In this document: in pieces, positions 21,502-28,106 of the stretch | How the letters are laid out: every line of letters starts with the position of its first letter | Position numbering within the stretch: the first letter of the stretch is position 1 | Source of the DNA: a virus | Direction: 5' to 3' (one strand) | IMG/VR virus record: IMGVR_UViG_3300025141_000107 | Location: 1-58,111 of that record | Length of the DNA stretch: 58,111 nt | Notes under the pieces: model-generated | Told to the model about the DNA's origin: nothing | The model's database searches: none | The model's input: only the letters and a program-made list of their open reading frames with translations | Program-made: the position numbers and the translations under genes

Positions 21502-21729
21502 ATGACACACGCTGAAGAGCTCTGGCTTAGAGAAATGTATGATCAGGACCCAGGCTTCGCTTATGAGTGCTCAGCTGATGACCTAGACAAGCTCCTTGCC
21601 CTGTTCGGAGAGATGGAGCCTATCGTCGATGCAATAAATGTTAATGCAGGCGTCGGGATCGAGCAGAGAGCGCGGGACATTGGTTGCTTGCCCACAGACT
21701 TTGAAGGATGGGAAGCAGAATGCAAGTAG
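21502..21729 (+). CDS. Hypothetical acidic protein
   Basis: A protein of 75 residues starts at ATG 21502 after AGAGGAAA. It is acidic and helical (HAEELWLREMYDQDPGF, DDLDKLLALFGEME). No family is recognised. Its 3' end overlaps the start of the next gene by 10 bases. Confidence 0.65.
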   Translation: MTHAEELWLREMYDQDPGFAYECSADDLDKLLALFGEMEPIVDAINVNAGVGIEQRARDIGCLPTDFEGWEAECK

Positions 21730-21998
21730 GCGATACAGTTCGTAATATCTTTGAGGTAAGAACAAACCCGGTTGTCAATGAGAGTCGAGGGTGGTCACCT
21801 ATTCCAGTAGGGCACTTTGGGATCGTGACAAAGGTCAGGCAGACAAATCTCAATTCTCAGCACAGTGATGATGGCAAGGGAGATGTATATGTCGATGTTC
21901 TCCTGGCAGTTGACGGTGAAGCGGTAAGGTGCGGTAACTACCACTCAGGAACCTTCGAGGTTGTGGATGACAGGCGGCACAGGAACTACGTTCTATGA
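21720..21998 (+). CDS. KVGDLV-like protein, long variant
   Basis: A protein of 92 residues from ATG 21720 (MQVGDTVRNIFEVR); ATG 21708 in frame would add four residues. HFGIVTKVRQ and GDVYVDVLLAVDGE match the family's core strands with a long insertion between. It overlaps the upstream gene and continues the MQVGD/MKVGD theme in this operon. Confidence 0.65.
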   Translation: MQVGDTVRNIFEVRTNPVVNESRGWSPIPVGHFGIVTKVRQTNLNSQHSDDGKGDVYVDVLLAVDGEAVRCGNYHSGTFEVVDDRRHRNYVL

Positions 21999-22017
21999 TG
22001 ATACAAAGGAGATTGAG

Positions 22018-22242
22018 ATGAGAGATATTTGTGAAGAAGCTGGCCTGAGTGAGGCTGAGATTAGCATCGTTGATTGTTACCTCACGAACCCACACTATGA
22101 GAATGCTGGGTTCATCGAGACGACAGCTTTTGAGAAGCTGCTAAACTATTTTGCTGATGAGATGCCCTATCTCATTCAGAAGTGTCGAACAGGTGAGCCG
22201 GATGCCTGGATTCTCGATCGACTTGAAGAGGGGAATGGCTAG
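22018..22242 (+). CDS. Hypothetical helical protein
   Basis: A protein of 74 residues starts at ATG 22018 after AAAGGAG; the frame is open from 21961 but without a ribosome site. It is helical and acidic (CEEAGLSEAEISIVDCYL, TAFEKLLNYFADEMPYLI). The next gene starts directly after its stop. Confidence 0.65.
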   Translation: MRDICEEAGLSEAEISIVDCYLTNPHYENAGFIETTAFEKLLNYFADEMPYLIQKCRTGEPDAWILDRLEEGNG

Positions 22243-22437
22243 ATGTCTAAGAACCTCGAGCCAGGTATGCTCGTGAAAATCCGAAGAAAGGACTGGCATC
22301 AGGACAGCGGTGAGATCGCAACACTTGTTGCCAGGGAGTACCTGGCATATGAAACAAAGTTCTGCAGGTGGTCGTGCCTCTGCGGTTCAGAGGTGCGGAT
22401 TGTTTATGAGAATAATCTTTACCCAGTCAGGCAATAG
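22243..22437 (+). CDS. KVGDLV-like small protein
   Basis: A protein of 64 residues starts at ATG 22243, abutting the upstream stop. LEPGMLVKIRRKDW is a variant of the GDLVK start; IATLVAREYLAYETKF and VRIVYENNLYPV continue the strand pattern. Cysteines in CRWSCLC could bind metal. No function is known. Confidence 0.6.
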   Translation: MSKNLEPGMLVKIRRKDWHQDSGEIATLVAREYLAYETKFCRWSCLCGSEVRIVYENNLYPVRQ

Positions 22438-22463
22438 TTTAACTTAATGAAAAGAGAGAAAGT

Positions 22464-22706
22464 ATGGAGAAGATATATCTTGATAGACAACAATGTGAAC
22501 GGTTCGAAGTTCCGTATACTTCAAGTGATGGGGAGCTTATTGTTCATGCTAGCACGCTTCTTGAATCGAAGTGGAGCGGCTATGACAGCGAGCATACTGA
22601 ATATCTACAAGGGTTCGGTGATGTGTATGTCCACCTTGTTCGGAATGACATCGAGGATTCCCCCGGATGGTTCAGGGTCGTTGACACGTGTAACTCTTTT
22701 GGGTGA
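22464..22706 (+). CDS. Hypothetical protein
   Basis: A protein of 80 residues starts at ATG 22464 after AGAGAG. It is strand-rich (FEVPYTSSDGELIVHAS, FGDVYVHLVRND). The family is unknown. Its last 18 bases lie inside the next promoter. Another open frame of 167 codons runs through this gene but contains the promoter, so it is not real upstream of 22738. Confidence 0.65.
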   Translation: MEKIYLDRQQCERFEVPYTSSDGELIVHASTLLESKWSGYDSEHTEYLQGFGDVYVHLVRNDIEDSPGWFRVVDTCNSFG

Positions 22707-22716
22707 ATGGTATAAT
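22688..22716 (+). promoter_or_regulatory. Early-type promoter
   Basis: GTGTAA 22688-22693, 17-bp spacer ending TGG, TATAAT 22711-22716; overlaps the upstream gene's 3' end. Drives 22738. Confidence 0.85.
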
Positions 22717-22737
22717 AGCCATACCAAGGAGAACAAT

Positions 22738-22950
22738 ATGGATTGTCAAGAGTGTGAAGATCAGTACCCAATCAAGCTGTCATTCACTTGCCCTCACACA
22801 GGTGAGGCATTTGAACGTGAGATGAATGATGAGGGTCAGGCTGATGATGTATTCCACTGGTTCTTTTCAAAGTGGGGGTATGAGGTACCGTACAGTGTGG
22901 ATGAAGTCCGCGTGCCTGCTGCGACTGTGATCGGAGTGAGTAGTGGGTGA
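22738..22950 (+). CDS. Hypothetical zinc-binding-like protein
   Basis: A protein of 70 residues starts at ATG 22738 after AAGGAGAAC. MDCQECEDQYPIKLSFTCPH has C-x-x-C and a later C-x-x-H that could form a zinc site. An acidic helical part follows (ADDVFHWFFSKWGYEV). The stop overlaps the next gene's start. Confidence 0.6.
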   Translation: MDCQECEDQYPIKLSFTCPHTGEAFEREMNDEGQADDVFHWFFSKWGYEVPYSVDEVRVPAATVIGVSSG

Positions 22951-23314
22951 GGTGTATGAACACGGCCCGCTGCTAAAGAAATGGTTCGTTAGTGATGCCA
23001 CTGTCCTGGACTGGGAGTCGCAGGATCTTGCAGCATCAGAGATTCTATGGAAGATTGATGATGAAAGAGTGTGGCCAGTGCCGCCTCATTATCGAATCAT
23101 CAGTGTGCCGTACAAAGAATTCAGAGAACTCGTTTTCTTGCTACCTGATTTTGCTGAGCTCCCGATCTTATGGACATGTTGGTGCTCGCTCGATAGACCG
23201 ATCGAATTCATCGTGAGGTGCATAGATGACAACGACACAATTCTTATCGACACATCAGGATTCCACTACGCTCGATACAGAGCGGCGTGTAGGTTTAAGG
23301 AGTCAGTGGTATAA
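22943..23314 (+). CDS. Hypothetical protein
   Basis: A protein of 123 residues starts at GTG 22943. It is Trp-rich (ATVLDWESQDL, LPILWTCWCSLD) with mixed strands and helices. I do not recognise the family. Its last two codons and stop (GTG GTA TAA) spell the extended -10 of the next promoter. Confidence 0.6.
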   Translation: MGEVYEHGPLLKKWFVSDATVLDWESQDLAASEILWKIDDERVWPVPPHYRIISVPYKEFRELVFLLPDFAELPILWTCWCSLDRPIEFIVRCIDDNDTILIDTSGFHYARYRAACRFKESVV

Positions 23315-23315
23315 T
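23287..23315 (+). promoter_or_regulatory. Early-type promoter
   Basis: GTGTAG 23287-23292, 17-bp spacer ending TGG, TATAAT 23310-23315; the upstream stop TAA is within the -10. Drives 23336. Confidence 0.8.
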
Positions 23316-23335
23316 ATGTGGGTAAGGAGGCAGAC

Positions 23336-23512
23336 ATGGCCAAAAGAAAGAAGAAGAAGAGCTGGGACCCGCGGAAGGCGGCAAAGTCTGCAGCTCGTAA
23401 GGCCCACTTCGAGGCCGGAGGTACGCTCGCTATGTGGCGAGGTGCAGCTCACACTTTCACTGATCGCAAGAAGGCAGCAAACAAGAACGCATGCCGCGGG
23501 AAGGTGATGTGA
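23336..23512 (+). CDS. Small basic protein
   Basis: A protein of 58 residues starts at ATG 23336 after AAGGAGG. It is extremely basic (MAKRKKKKSWDPRKAAKSAA, DRKKAANKNACRGK), consistent with nucleic-acid binding. The stop overlaps the next start as TGATG, implying coupled translation. Confidence 0.65.
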   Translation: MAKRKKKKSWDPRKAAKSAARKAHFEAGGTLAMWRGAAHTFTDRKKAANKNACRGKVM

Positions 23513-23859
23513 TGAGAGCACTGTACGATCAATTGAAAGGGCATGACTGGTATTACGGTTACAGCGACGACCATCGAGTATGGAAGAAAGGCCAGCGACG
23601 TCATGACCACCTGCGACGCTTGCTAGGAAGCTTGAACTGTCCTTATCCGATGCAGCACCTGAGAATGGCCGTCGAAGAGATGGTGGTCGACATGTTCGTT
23701 GAGGAAACGCCAGGGCACTGGTATCGGAATCCTCACACATACAAGAATGTGGCACCGGTGAAGCGCTCCGAGCTCCTGCTCCGTGCTGATCAGGTTCAGA
23801 TCCTCGCTTGGATCGAAGCGCAAGGTGAACAGATCACAGCTGATACACCACACGTGTAA
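23512..23859 (+). CDS. Hypothetical protein
   Basis: A protein of 115 residues from ATG 23512 in the TGATG overlap; ATG 23491 is an in-frame alternative. It is basic, with His and Trp (GHDWYYGYSDDHRVW), then helical (LRMAVEEMVVDMFVEE, LLRADQVQILAWIEAQ). The family is not known. It ends HV with the stop in the next promoter's -35. Confidence 0.6.
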   Translation: MRALYDQLKGHDWYYGYSDDHRVWKKGQRRHDHLRRLLGSLNCPYPMQHLRMAVEEMVVDMFVEETPGHWYRNPHTYKNVAPVKRSELLLRADQVQILAWIEAQGEQITADTPHV

Positions 23860-23882
23860 CATTCATATACACGTGGTATAAT
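23854..23882 (+). promoter_or_regulatory. Early-type promoter for a non-coding region
   Basis: GTGTAA 23854-23859 (upstream Val-stop), 17-bp spacer ending TGG, TATAAT 23877-23882. Unlike the other copies it is not followed within 40 bases by a ribosome site and ATG. Confidence 0.85.
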
Positions 23883-23888
23883 ATAAAC

Positions 23889-24195
23889 ACAAGGGGCAAG
23901 GAACACTGCTCGCGCTGGTTACACCGGCCGTCTGGAGCCGGAAGGCTAGGTTCCTCCACCACCTGCGCGGTTGGCGCTACAAGGGAATAGTCAAGGTGTC
24001 CCTCCAATCACCGGTCCTCGTCCGGTCCACTTGTCAGCGGGGAACTTATTCATTTTTGGGAGGAGCTAGGGTCCCTTCCAGAGTTAACACAAGGCGCGAC
24101 GGTGCCGGAGGTAACAGCAAAAAGCCGCCCGAGTGGCGAACACCGATGTCGGCGGGAAACAATGATTCCGACAGTCACCAACCCTACATTTTCAA
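23889..24195 (+). ncRNA. Candidate structured non-coding RNA
   Basis: About 300 bases lie between a strong promoter and the next one without a supported gene; the only frame over 60 codons (from 23996) has no ribosome site and low-complexity composition. The 5' part folds as AGGAAC with GTTCCT enclosing CCGGC/GCCGG. Further small GC-rich hairpins follow (CCGGTCC-TCGT-like near 24020, CCGATGTCGG near 24146). It vaguely recalls a tRNA in size of the first element, but no T-arm forms and the central loop has eight bases. Confidence 0.5.
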
Positions 24196-24198
24196 AAC

Positions 24199-24227
24199 GT
24201 GCAACTTAGATGATTAAGTGGTATAAT
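24199..24227 (+). promoter_or_regulatory. Early-type promoter
   Basis: GTGCAA 24199-24204, 17-bp spacer ending TGG, TATAAT 24222-24227. Drives 24280 through a hairpin leader. Confidence 0.85.
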
Positions 24228-24235
24228 AGAAACAC

Positions 24236-24254
24236 GGAAGGAAAGGATCCTTCC
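24236..24254 (+). promoter_or_regulatory. 5'UTR hairpin shared with 29362
   Basis: GGAAGGA, 5-base loop, TCCTTCC, just after the transcription start and 25 bases before the ATG. A near-identical element precedes the paralogous gene at 29408. It may stabilise the mRNA. Confidence 0.65.
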
Positions 24255-24279
24255 TAAAACCAAAACAAGGAGGCCAACA

Positions 24280-24684
24280 ATGGCCAAGTTCGATGTCCGT
24301 ATTCTTTCTCTCATCACCACTTCAGAAGATCCGGAGGCACCTGCCTTCGAGGCAGTCGGCTTGATCGATGGTGCTTCCTTCAAGGCTCGTACGATTCTCT
24401 GGGGTCCCAAGGGCAACAAACAGCCTCTCTTCAAGGTAGTTGAAGGTGAATCGGTCGGCGGGTCGCTTGCTGATTCTGAATTCACCCGTGGTCAGCGCAT
24501 TGCAATTGCTCGGGCTTGCAAGCTGGTTCGGACCGGTGCCGCAAGCCTTGAGGAAGATGATGGTCTTCAGAATCTCACACTCAAGGAGCTCCGTGCCAAG
24601 GCCAAGGTCTTGGGTGTCTCGGGAACTCACCGAAAGGGTATCACCAAGGCTGAGGTGGTGGAGCTCGTACGCTCCGCGGCCTAA
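24280..24684 (+). CDS. Hypothetical protein with C-terminal SAP/Rho-N-like domain
   Basis: A protein of 134 residues starts at ATG 24280 after CAAGGAGG. The N-terminal domain (residues 1-85) is strand-rich and contains FTRGQRIAIARAC, shared with the protein at 29408 (FTRGARIAIAKKC). Residues 98-134, LTLKELRAKAKVLGVSG and then KAEVVELVRSA, match the SAP/Rho N-terminal helix-extended-helix that binds nucleic acid. Promoter, leader hairpin, good ribosome site and GC-rich third positions suggest high expression. A nucleic-acid-binding early protein is likely. Confidence 0.7.
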   Translation: MAKFDVRILSLITTSEDPEAPAFEAVGLIDGASFKARTILWGPKGNKQPLFKVVEGESVGGSLADSEFTRGQRIAIARACKLVRTGAASLEEDDGLQNLTLKELRAKAKVLGVSGTHRKGITKAEVVELVRSAA

Positions 24685-24694
24685 GGCCAGCATG

Positions 24695-24716
24695 GCACGG
24701 GGGAAATCCCCCGTGC
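24695..24716 (+). other. Hairpin after the SAP-like gene
   Basis: A perfect 9-bp stem, GCACGGGGG with CCCCCGTGC, has a 4-base loop. No T-run follows; the next promoter starts 3 bases later. It may be a 3'-end stabiliser or partial terminator. Confidence 0.6.
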
Positions 24717-24718
24717 AC

Positions 24719-24747
24719 GTGTATATCTCAATTCCCAGTGGTATAAT
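24719..24747 (+). promoter_or_regulatory. Early-type promoter
   Basis: GTGTAT 24719-24724, 17-bp spacer ending TGG, TATAAT 24742-24747. Drives 24769. Confidence 0.8.
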
Positions 24748-24768
24748 ATATTGGTCCAGGAGGATCAC

Positions 24769-25008
24769 ATGGAACTTACACCCCTCGAAGAAGCAGTCAT
24801 CAGCGCACACGAAGTCGCATGCGGCCTAGCTGGTCTTGCTCTTATCAAGGATCTGCTTGACAAAGGTGACGCGGCGAATATCATTACAAGAGATCGACAA
24901 AGGTCGCTGGAAGATAGGAAGCAGGCACTTGTAGAGAGCAGACACGTGAACAAGGTGCTGAATCTCATTGCAGCACAGCGGTCGCTTGCATTCGGAATCG
25001 ATGCTTAG
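24769..25008 (+). CDS. Hypothetical helical protein
   Basis: A protein of 79 residues starts at ATG 24769 after AGGAGG. It is wholly helical (PLEEAVISAHEVACGLAGLA, LEDRKQALVESRHVNKVLNL). The family is not recognised. The frame extends upstream to 24751 but overlaps the transcription start. Confidence 0.65.
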   Translation: MELTPLEEAVISAHEVACGLAGLALIKDLLDKGDAANIITRDRQRSLEDRKQALVESRHVNKVLNLIAAQRSLAFGIDA

Positions 25009-25016
25009 GAGTACTC

Positions 25017-25166
25017 ATGCGGTTATATAGAGCAACCATTCGAATTCCAGGTCAGCACGACTTTGTAGCAGAGGTACGAGCTGACGATCAGATTCAGGCA
25101 CTGGGCATGCTCAGGTCGATGTATGGTTACGGGTCCATCGTTGGGAACTGTGTATATAGCGTGTAG
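25017..25166 (+). CDS. Small hypothetical protein
   Basis: A protein of 49 residues starts at ATG 25017, with TTAGGAG just upstream (the upstream stop TAG is part of it). MRLYRATIRIPGQHDFVAEV then ADDQIQALGMLRSMYG gives a strand-strand-helix pattern like small phage alpha/beta proteins at 30214 and 20852. It ends SV with GTG TAG in the next -35. Confidence 0.6.
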   Translation: MRLYRATIRIPGQHDFVAEVRADDQIQALGMLRSMYGYGSIVGNCVYSV

Positions 25167-25189
25167 CATTTAGCTGCTAATGGTATAAT
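25161..25189 (+). promoter_or_regulatory. Early-type promoter
   Basis: GTGTAG 25161-25166 (upstream Val-stop), 17-bp spacer ending TGG, TATAAT 25184-25189. Drives 25217. Confidence 0.85.
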
Positions 25190-25216
25190 AGTAACACCTA
25201 CTAAGGAGGAATCATA

Positions 25217-25528
25217 ATGATTTCAGCAACAACAATGACATTCGGTAGCGACCTCGGTACTGACAATCTGGCAAAGCACGTTAACGTCGTATTTGACAAC
25301 GGGCCAAAGATGGTGAGCCTGAGCCTGGACAATAGTGCTGGACGGATGGCACACATCGCGCGTGCAGATATACGGCTGCTCTACACTGACCCACTCGATG
25401 GTGGGGTCGTGGACGTGACATCAGATGTCTTTGGCGGCAGGGGCGATGATATCGTTCGAGGAACTCTTAGGAACATGGACCGGGCAATGAAGTGGCTTCA
25501 GATGGCCAGCTGGGGATTCGTACGATGA
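25217..25528 (+). CDS. Hypothetical protein
   Basis: A protein of 103 residues starts at ATG 25217 after AAGGAGG. It is strand-rich (KHVNVVFDNGPKMVSLSLD, ADIRLLYTDPLDGGVVDV) with an amphipathic C-terminal helix (LRNMDRAMKWLQMASW). The family is unknown. It overlaps the next gene by four bases. Confidence 0.65.
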   Translation: MISATTMTFGSDLGTDNLAKHVNVVFDNGPKMVSLSLDNSAGRMAHIARADIRLLYTDPLDGGVVDVTSDVFGGRGDDIVRGTLRNMDRAMKWLQMASWGFVR

Positions 25529-25833
25529 AGACATTTACTTTCGTTATCGGCAGCGCAGATGACTTCGAGGGAATGGAAGACCTGCAGGATTACGTGGAAC
25601 AGGAGGGCAGCAGTGGTAACCTCAACTACTCAGTCCACGAGTTCGAGTCACATGATGACTGCGACGAAGAAACAGTAACCATGATCGGACGAGGTATCGC
25701 CTTCAGTAATGACTGGTGTATGGACCACACGTTTAGCTTCTTGGTGCGAGGAACAGTAAGTGATTCAGATGGCAAGAGCGGGTCACAAATGCAGATGCAT
25801 GACCTTTGGGAGATTCCTGATGGGGCCGTCTAG
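25525..25833 (+). CDS. Hypothetical protein, paralogue of 17748
   Basis: A protein of 102 residues starts at ATG 25525 in an ATGA overlap. It contains FEGMEDLQDYVEQEGS and GRGIAFSNDWCMDHTFS, matching the protein at 17748 in order and spacing. It is acidic; function is unknown. Confidence 0.65.
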   Translation: MKTFTFVIGSADDFEGMEDLQDYVEQEGSSGNLNYSVHEFESHDDCDEETVTMIGRGIAFSNDWCMDHTFSFLVRGTVSDSDGKSGSQMQMHDLWEIPDGAV

Positions 25834-25843
25834 CGTGGTTCTT

Positions 25844-25918
25844 ATGGGCCTCGTGTGGTTTGTCATCTGGGTGGTGGGAATCCTGGTATGGACCCACATA
25901 AAGAAGAGAAAGCTGTAA
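25844..25918 (+). CDS. Single-span membrane micro-protein
   Basis: A 24-residue peptide, MGLVWFVIWVVGILVWTHIK then KRKL: one Trp-rich membrane helix with a basic end inside. GTG 25835 is an in-frame alternative start adding three residues. The stop overlaps the next ATG (TAATG). It was chosen because the neighbours are packed stop-to-start around it. Confidence 0.5.
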   Translation: MGLVWFVIWVVGILVWTHIKKRKL

Positions 25919-26088
25919 TGAGTTTGAAAGTGAATGACAGTGTCCGTCATGTTGAATATCCAGATCAGTGCGGAATAGTTGTCGCAGTGACTAAGAGGTG
26001 GCCGTCAGGACCTCCAGTGATCCTAGTTAAGTGGGGGAAGTCCAATGACTGCTCTCGGCACATTCCTAGTGCATTGAGGCTCGTGTAG
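25918..26088 (+). CDS. KVGDLV-like small protein
   Basis: A protein of 56 residues starts at ATG 25918 in the TAATG overlap (MSLKVNDSVRHVEYPD). CGIVVAVTKRW and VILVKWGKSND match the family's core strands. It ends RLV, with GTG TAG in the next promoter. Confidence 0.65.
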   Translation: MSLKVNDSVRHVEYPDQCGIVVAVTKRWPSGPPVILVKWGKSNDCSRHIPSALRLV

Positions 26089-26111
26089 CTATTAGCAGTC
26101 AATGGTATAAT
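26083..26111 (+). promoter_or_regulatory. Early-type promoter
   Basis: GTGTAG 26083-26088 (upstream Val-stop), 17-bp spacer ending TGG, TATAAT 26106-26111. Drives 26137. Confidence 0.85.
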
Positions 26112-26136
26112 AGAAGTACCAATCAAGGAAGATTCA

Positions 26137-26307
26137 ATGATTAAGTACCAAGTACACTTTGAGAAGCCAACCTGCAAAGGTATCAAGCGTGGCATCCGCA
26201 CAATCAAGGCACGTAACGAAGCAGAGGCAATCATCAAGTGCAAGTCAGTGGTTGCCAATAGCTTCGGACACTGGGTTAACCGTCTTGCAAATGAGGTGGC
26301 AGTATGA
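26137..26307 (+). CDS. Hypothetical protein, paralogue of 20852
   Basis: A protein of 56 residues starts at ATG 26137. MIKYQVHFE, IRTIKARNEAEAIIKCKS and SFGHWVNRLANEVAV closely match the protein at 20852. The identical C-terminal block suggests a conserved function. The stop overlaps the next start by four bases. Confidence 0.7.
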   Translation: MIKYQVHFEKPTCKGIKRGIRTIKARNEAEAIIKCKSVVANSFGHWVNRLANEVAV

Positions 26308-26546
26308 AGATAGGAGACAAGGTAGTTCACGTGGACAGGCTCGACCTCATCGGTCGGGTGGTCGCAAAGCAGAGCAAGGCACTCGGCGAAGGCATCACGG
26401 TACTGTGGGAGAAGAGCCTTAGGAATCCTGACGCAATCCCGCTGGTGAACGGTCGACGCACGTCCCATCACCACTGGAGCACTCTCACAAAGGTGGTGAC
26501 CAGGTCGCAAGACACATGTAAGTTTGGCCAACCTGTGGTACAATAG
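26304..26546 (+). CDS. KVGDLV-like small protein
   Basis: A protein of 80 residues starts at ATG 26304 (MKIGDKVVHVDRLDL). IGRVVAKQSKALGEGITVLW gives both core strands. The C-terminal 12 residues are encoded within the next promoter (GTG GTA CAA TAG covers the extended -10 and stop), so they may be incidental. Confidence 0.65.
   Translation: MKIGDKVVHVDRLDLIGRVVAKQSKALGEGITVLWEKSLRNPDAIPLVNGRRTSHHHWSTLTKVVTRSQDTCKFGQPVVQ
26516..26544 (+). promoter_or_regulatory. Early-type promoter
   Basis: ATGTAA 26516-26521, 17-bp spacer ending TGG, TACAAT 26539-26544; fully inside the upstream coding end. Drives 26565. Confidence 0.75.
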
Positions 26547-26564
26547 TACCACCAAGGAGATACA

Positions 26565-26744
26565 ATGAAGTATACCATCAAGAAGTTCAACGGCGACGAT
26601 CAATACAGCTGGGCTGTATTCCGCAAAGCTGACGTGAAAGGGATGCGGAGCCCGATCTTTTACGGTCAGGCGACGCCGATCATCAACGGTCTCGATCAAT
26701 ATGAGGCGCGGTACCACAGAGATCGCTTGGAGAAGATAGCATGA
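26565..26744 (+). CDS. Small hypothetical protein
   Basis: A protein of 59 residues starts at ATG 26565 after AAGGAGA. MKYTIKKFNGDDQYSWAVFR is strand-rich, then an amphipathic helix (YEARYHRDRLEKIA). The family is not recognised. Four-base overlap with the next gene. Confidence 0.65.
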   Translation: MKYTIKKFNGDDQYSWAVFRKADVKGMRSPIFYGQATPIINGLDQYEARYHRDRLEKIA

Positions 26745-26959
26745 AAGCTGGAGACCTGATTCACATGCCTGGCCAGACCCTGGCAAAGGGAGAGATCCCG
26801 AGCTTGGGCATTGTCATTGATGACGTCCCTCAGTTCAGGCACAAGCACAGCACTCGAGGACGCATCGGCATAATGTGGGTGGAAAACTGGGGCAAAGTAG
26901 ATTATGAGCCAAAAGATTGGCTGGAGGTGGTAAGTGAAGCTATTCCTGTGGAAGCTTAG
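26741..26959 (+). CDS. KVGDLV-family small protein
   Basis: A protein of 72 residues starts at ATG 26741 (MKAGDLIHMPGQTLA). LGIVIDDVPQ and RIGIMWVENWG match the core strands, and LEVVSEA resembles the array ending. The next gene starts at a GTG within that ending, the same architecture as in the 1-5200 array. Confidence 0.7.
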   Translation: MKAGDLIHMPGQTLAKGEIPSLGIVIDDVPQFRHKHSTRGRIGIMWVENWGKVDYEPKDWLEVVSEAIPVEA

Positions 26960-27239
26960 TCAAGACGTCAACAACGATTACGACACGTACAGCGATGCAG
27001 TCGTGGTGTCAAGTAACCCGGTTGCTGCCAAGCGGATCCATCCGAGCGTTGATAGCCAGACAGGTGAGATGATGTTCCGGTATGTCGAGGACAAAGGGTG
27101 GCATTGGGTCCATGACGGAGCTCACTATGGCAATAGCGGCTGGGCTGAGCCAAAGGACATCCAGGTTACGTGTGTCGGTGAGGCAGCTGCCTGGCTGGGC
27201 GAAGGCGGCGTGGTATGTTCGTCCTTTCATGCTGGGTAG
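26934..27239 (+). CDS. Conserved phage hypothetical protein
   Basis: A protein of 101 residues starts at GTG 26934. MKLFLWKLSQDVNNDYDTYS followed by AVVVSSNPVAAKRIHP is a pattern I recognise from conserved short phage proteins of unknown function (L-x-L-W, V-N-N-x-Y-D-T-Y, A-V-V, I-H-P). It continues with VTCVGEAAAWL. No biochemical role is known. Confidence 0.65.
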   Translation: MKLFLWKLSQDVNNDYDTYSDAVVVSSNPVAAKRIHPSVDSQTGEMMFRYVEDKGWHWVHDGAHYGNSGWAEPKDIQVTCVGEAAAWLGEGGVVCSSFHAG

Positions 27240-27243
27240 AGAA

Positions 27244-27420
27244 ATGCACACGATAAGAGTGCTGATCACACCGCAAGAACATCCTGATGGAGAACAGTGG
27301 GTGACACACACATTCAGTGAACATGAGCTAGACGACATGCTCGCGAATATCAGGTACTGGGAGTCGATGAACATTCCCTTCGAACACACGTACGAACGTG
27401 TAACACCGAGGCCAATGTAG
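27244..27420 (+). CDS. Small hypothetical protein
   Basis: A protein of 58 residues from ATG 27244; the frame is open upstream to 27082 but overlaps the previous gene. MHTIRVLITPQEHPDGEQW, then an acidic helix. Its stop abuts the -10 of the next promoter. Confidence 0.6.
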   Translation: MHTIRVLITPQEHPDGEQWVTHTFSEHELDDMLANIRYWESMNIPFEHTYERVTPRPM

Positions 27421-27426
27421 TATAAT
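27398..27426 (+). promoter_or_regulatory. Early-type promoter
   Basis: GTGTAA 27398-27403, 17-bp spacer, TATAAT 27421-27426 (TAG rather than TGG before it). Drives 27452. Confidence 0.8.
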
Positions 27427-27451
27427 AGTATCACCAACCAAGGAGGCCCAC

Positions 27452-27715
27452 GTGGCTATCAAAACTTACCGCTGCCGCTTTTTCCCAAATCACGCACCCA
27501 CCCCTGGGCGAGGAGAGCTTGCTGAGTATCTCGTCCCCGTTGAGTGGTGGGCATACGCCGACGACCGGCTGGACGCACGCGGTCCGGCTGAACTGACCAA
27601 GGCACAGGTTGAGGTCAAGGCCTACAGTCCAGAGGAAGCCAGAAAGCTGGTGGTCCGGGAGTGGGGTGACTACGGCCGAGTCGGTACCGCCGTCGCGCAG
27701 GAGGTGGCAGCATGA
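27452..27715 (+). CDS. Hypothetical protein
   Basis: A protein of 87 residues starts at GTG 27452 after AAGGAGG. It has strands KTYRCRFFPNHAP and VEVKAYSPEEARKLVVREWG, the latter a strand-helix unit similar to small alpha/beta phage proteins. Its stop overlaps the zinc-ribbon gene. GC content is higher than in the flanks. Confidence 0.65.
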   Translation: MAIKTYRCRFFPNHAPTPGRGELAEYLVPVEWWAYADDRLDARGPAELTKAQVEVKAYSPEEARKLVVREWGDYGRVGTAVAQEVAA

Positions 27716-27816
27716 AGTACTACTGTAGATTCTGCGGAGTCGAGTCACATAAGCCAGACTGGGTGCAGGGCATCTGTCCAAGATGCGGCACAAGAATCCC
27801 ACCGAAGGAGTGGTAG
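27712..27816 (+). CDS. Zinc-ribbon micro-protein
   Basis: A 34-residue protein starts at ATG 27712 in an ATGA overlap. MKYYCRFCGVESHKPDWVQG then ICPRCGTRIPPKEW has two C-x-x-C-G knuckles 15 residues apart, a complete rubredoxin-like zinc ribbon. It could bind nucleic acid or act as a protein adaptor. Confidence 0.75.
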   Translation: MKYYCRFCGVESHKPDWVQGICPRCGTRIPPKEW

Positions 27817-27817
27817 A

Positions 27818-28048
27818 ATGAATCCATGGATTGACGTTTTCGGGTGGTGCCTCGTCATTGCTTGCATCATCTTCCTCAGGTATGAGATACCTAGGGCAGC
27901 TCGTGAGATCAGAAAGATACTCAGCGAATCTCAGGCAGTGCAACAGCACATTAGTCGAGGGCAGATGGCGTGTCCCACATGTGGTGTGGCCAGGGAGCCC
28001 GGCGACCCGTTGCATGGTGGATTCCGATGCGCCTGCTGGCAACTGTAA
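27818..28048 (+). CDS. Membrane-anchored zinc-ribbon-like protein
   Basis: A protein of 76 residues starts at ATG 27818, one base after the previous stop. Residues 5-21 form a membrane helix (IDVFGWCLVIACIIFL), then a basic helix, then ACPTCGVAREPGD and FRCACWQL with C-x-x-C and C-x-C, a likely zinc site on the inner side. The pairing with the preceding ribbon gene suggests they work together (inference). Confidence 0.65.
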   Translation: MNPWIDVFGWCLVIACIIFLRYEIPRAAREIRKILSESQAVQQHISRGQMACPTCGVAREPGDPLHGGFRCACWQL

Positions 28049-28052
28049 GCCC

Positions 28053-28081
28053 GTGCAACTATCATATACAGATGGTATAAT
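28053..28081 (+). promoter_or_regulatory. Early-type promoter
   Basis: GTGCAA 28053-28058, 17-bp spacer ending TGG, TATAAT 28076-28081. Drives 28107. Confidence 0.85.
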
Positions 28082-28106
28082 AGATAGGTAATCAAGGAGA
28101 TTATTC

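Noticed and set aside
22447-22737. Upstream part of a 167-codon + strand frame
   Set aside because: It crosses a strong promoter and another gene; the real gene in this frame starts at 22738.
23889-23960. A fourth tRNA in the non-coding region
   Set aside because: An acceptor-like stem and a hairpin can form, but the loop has eight bases, there is no T-arm and no proper 3' end.
24322-24810. Minus-strand open frame of 162 codons
   Set aside because: Antisense to the SAP-like gene and a promoter; a result of GC-rich codon use.
25965-26786. Minus-strand open frame of 273 codons
   Set aside because: It lies over five + strand genes with promoters and ribosome sites; no ribosome site or start context of its own.
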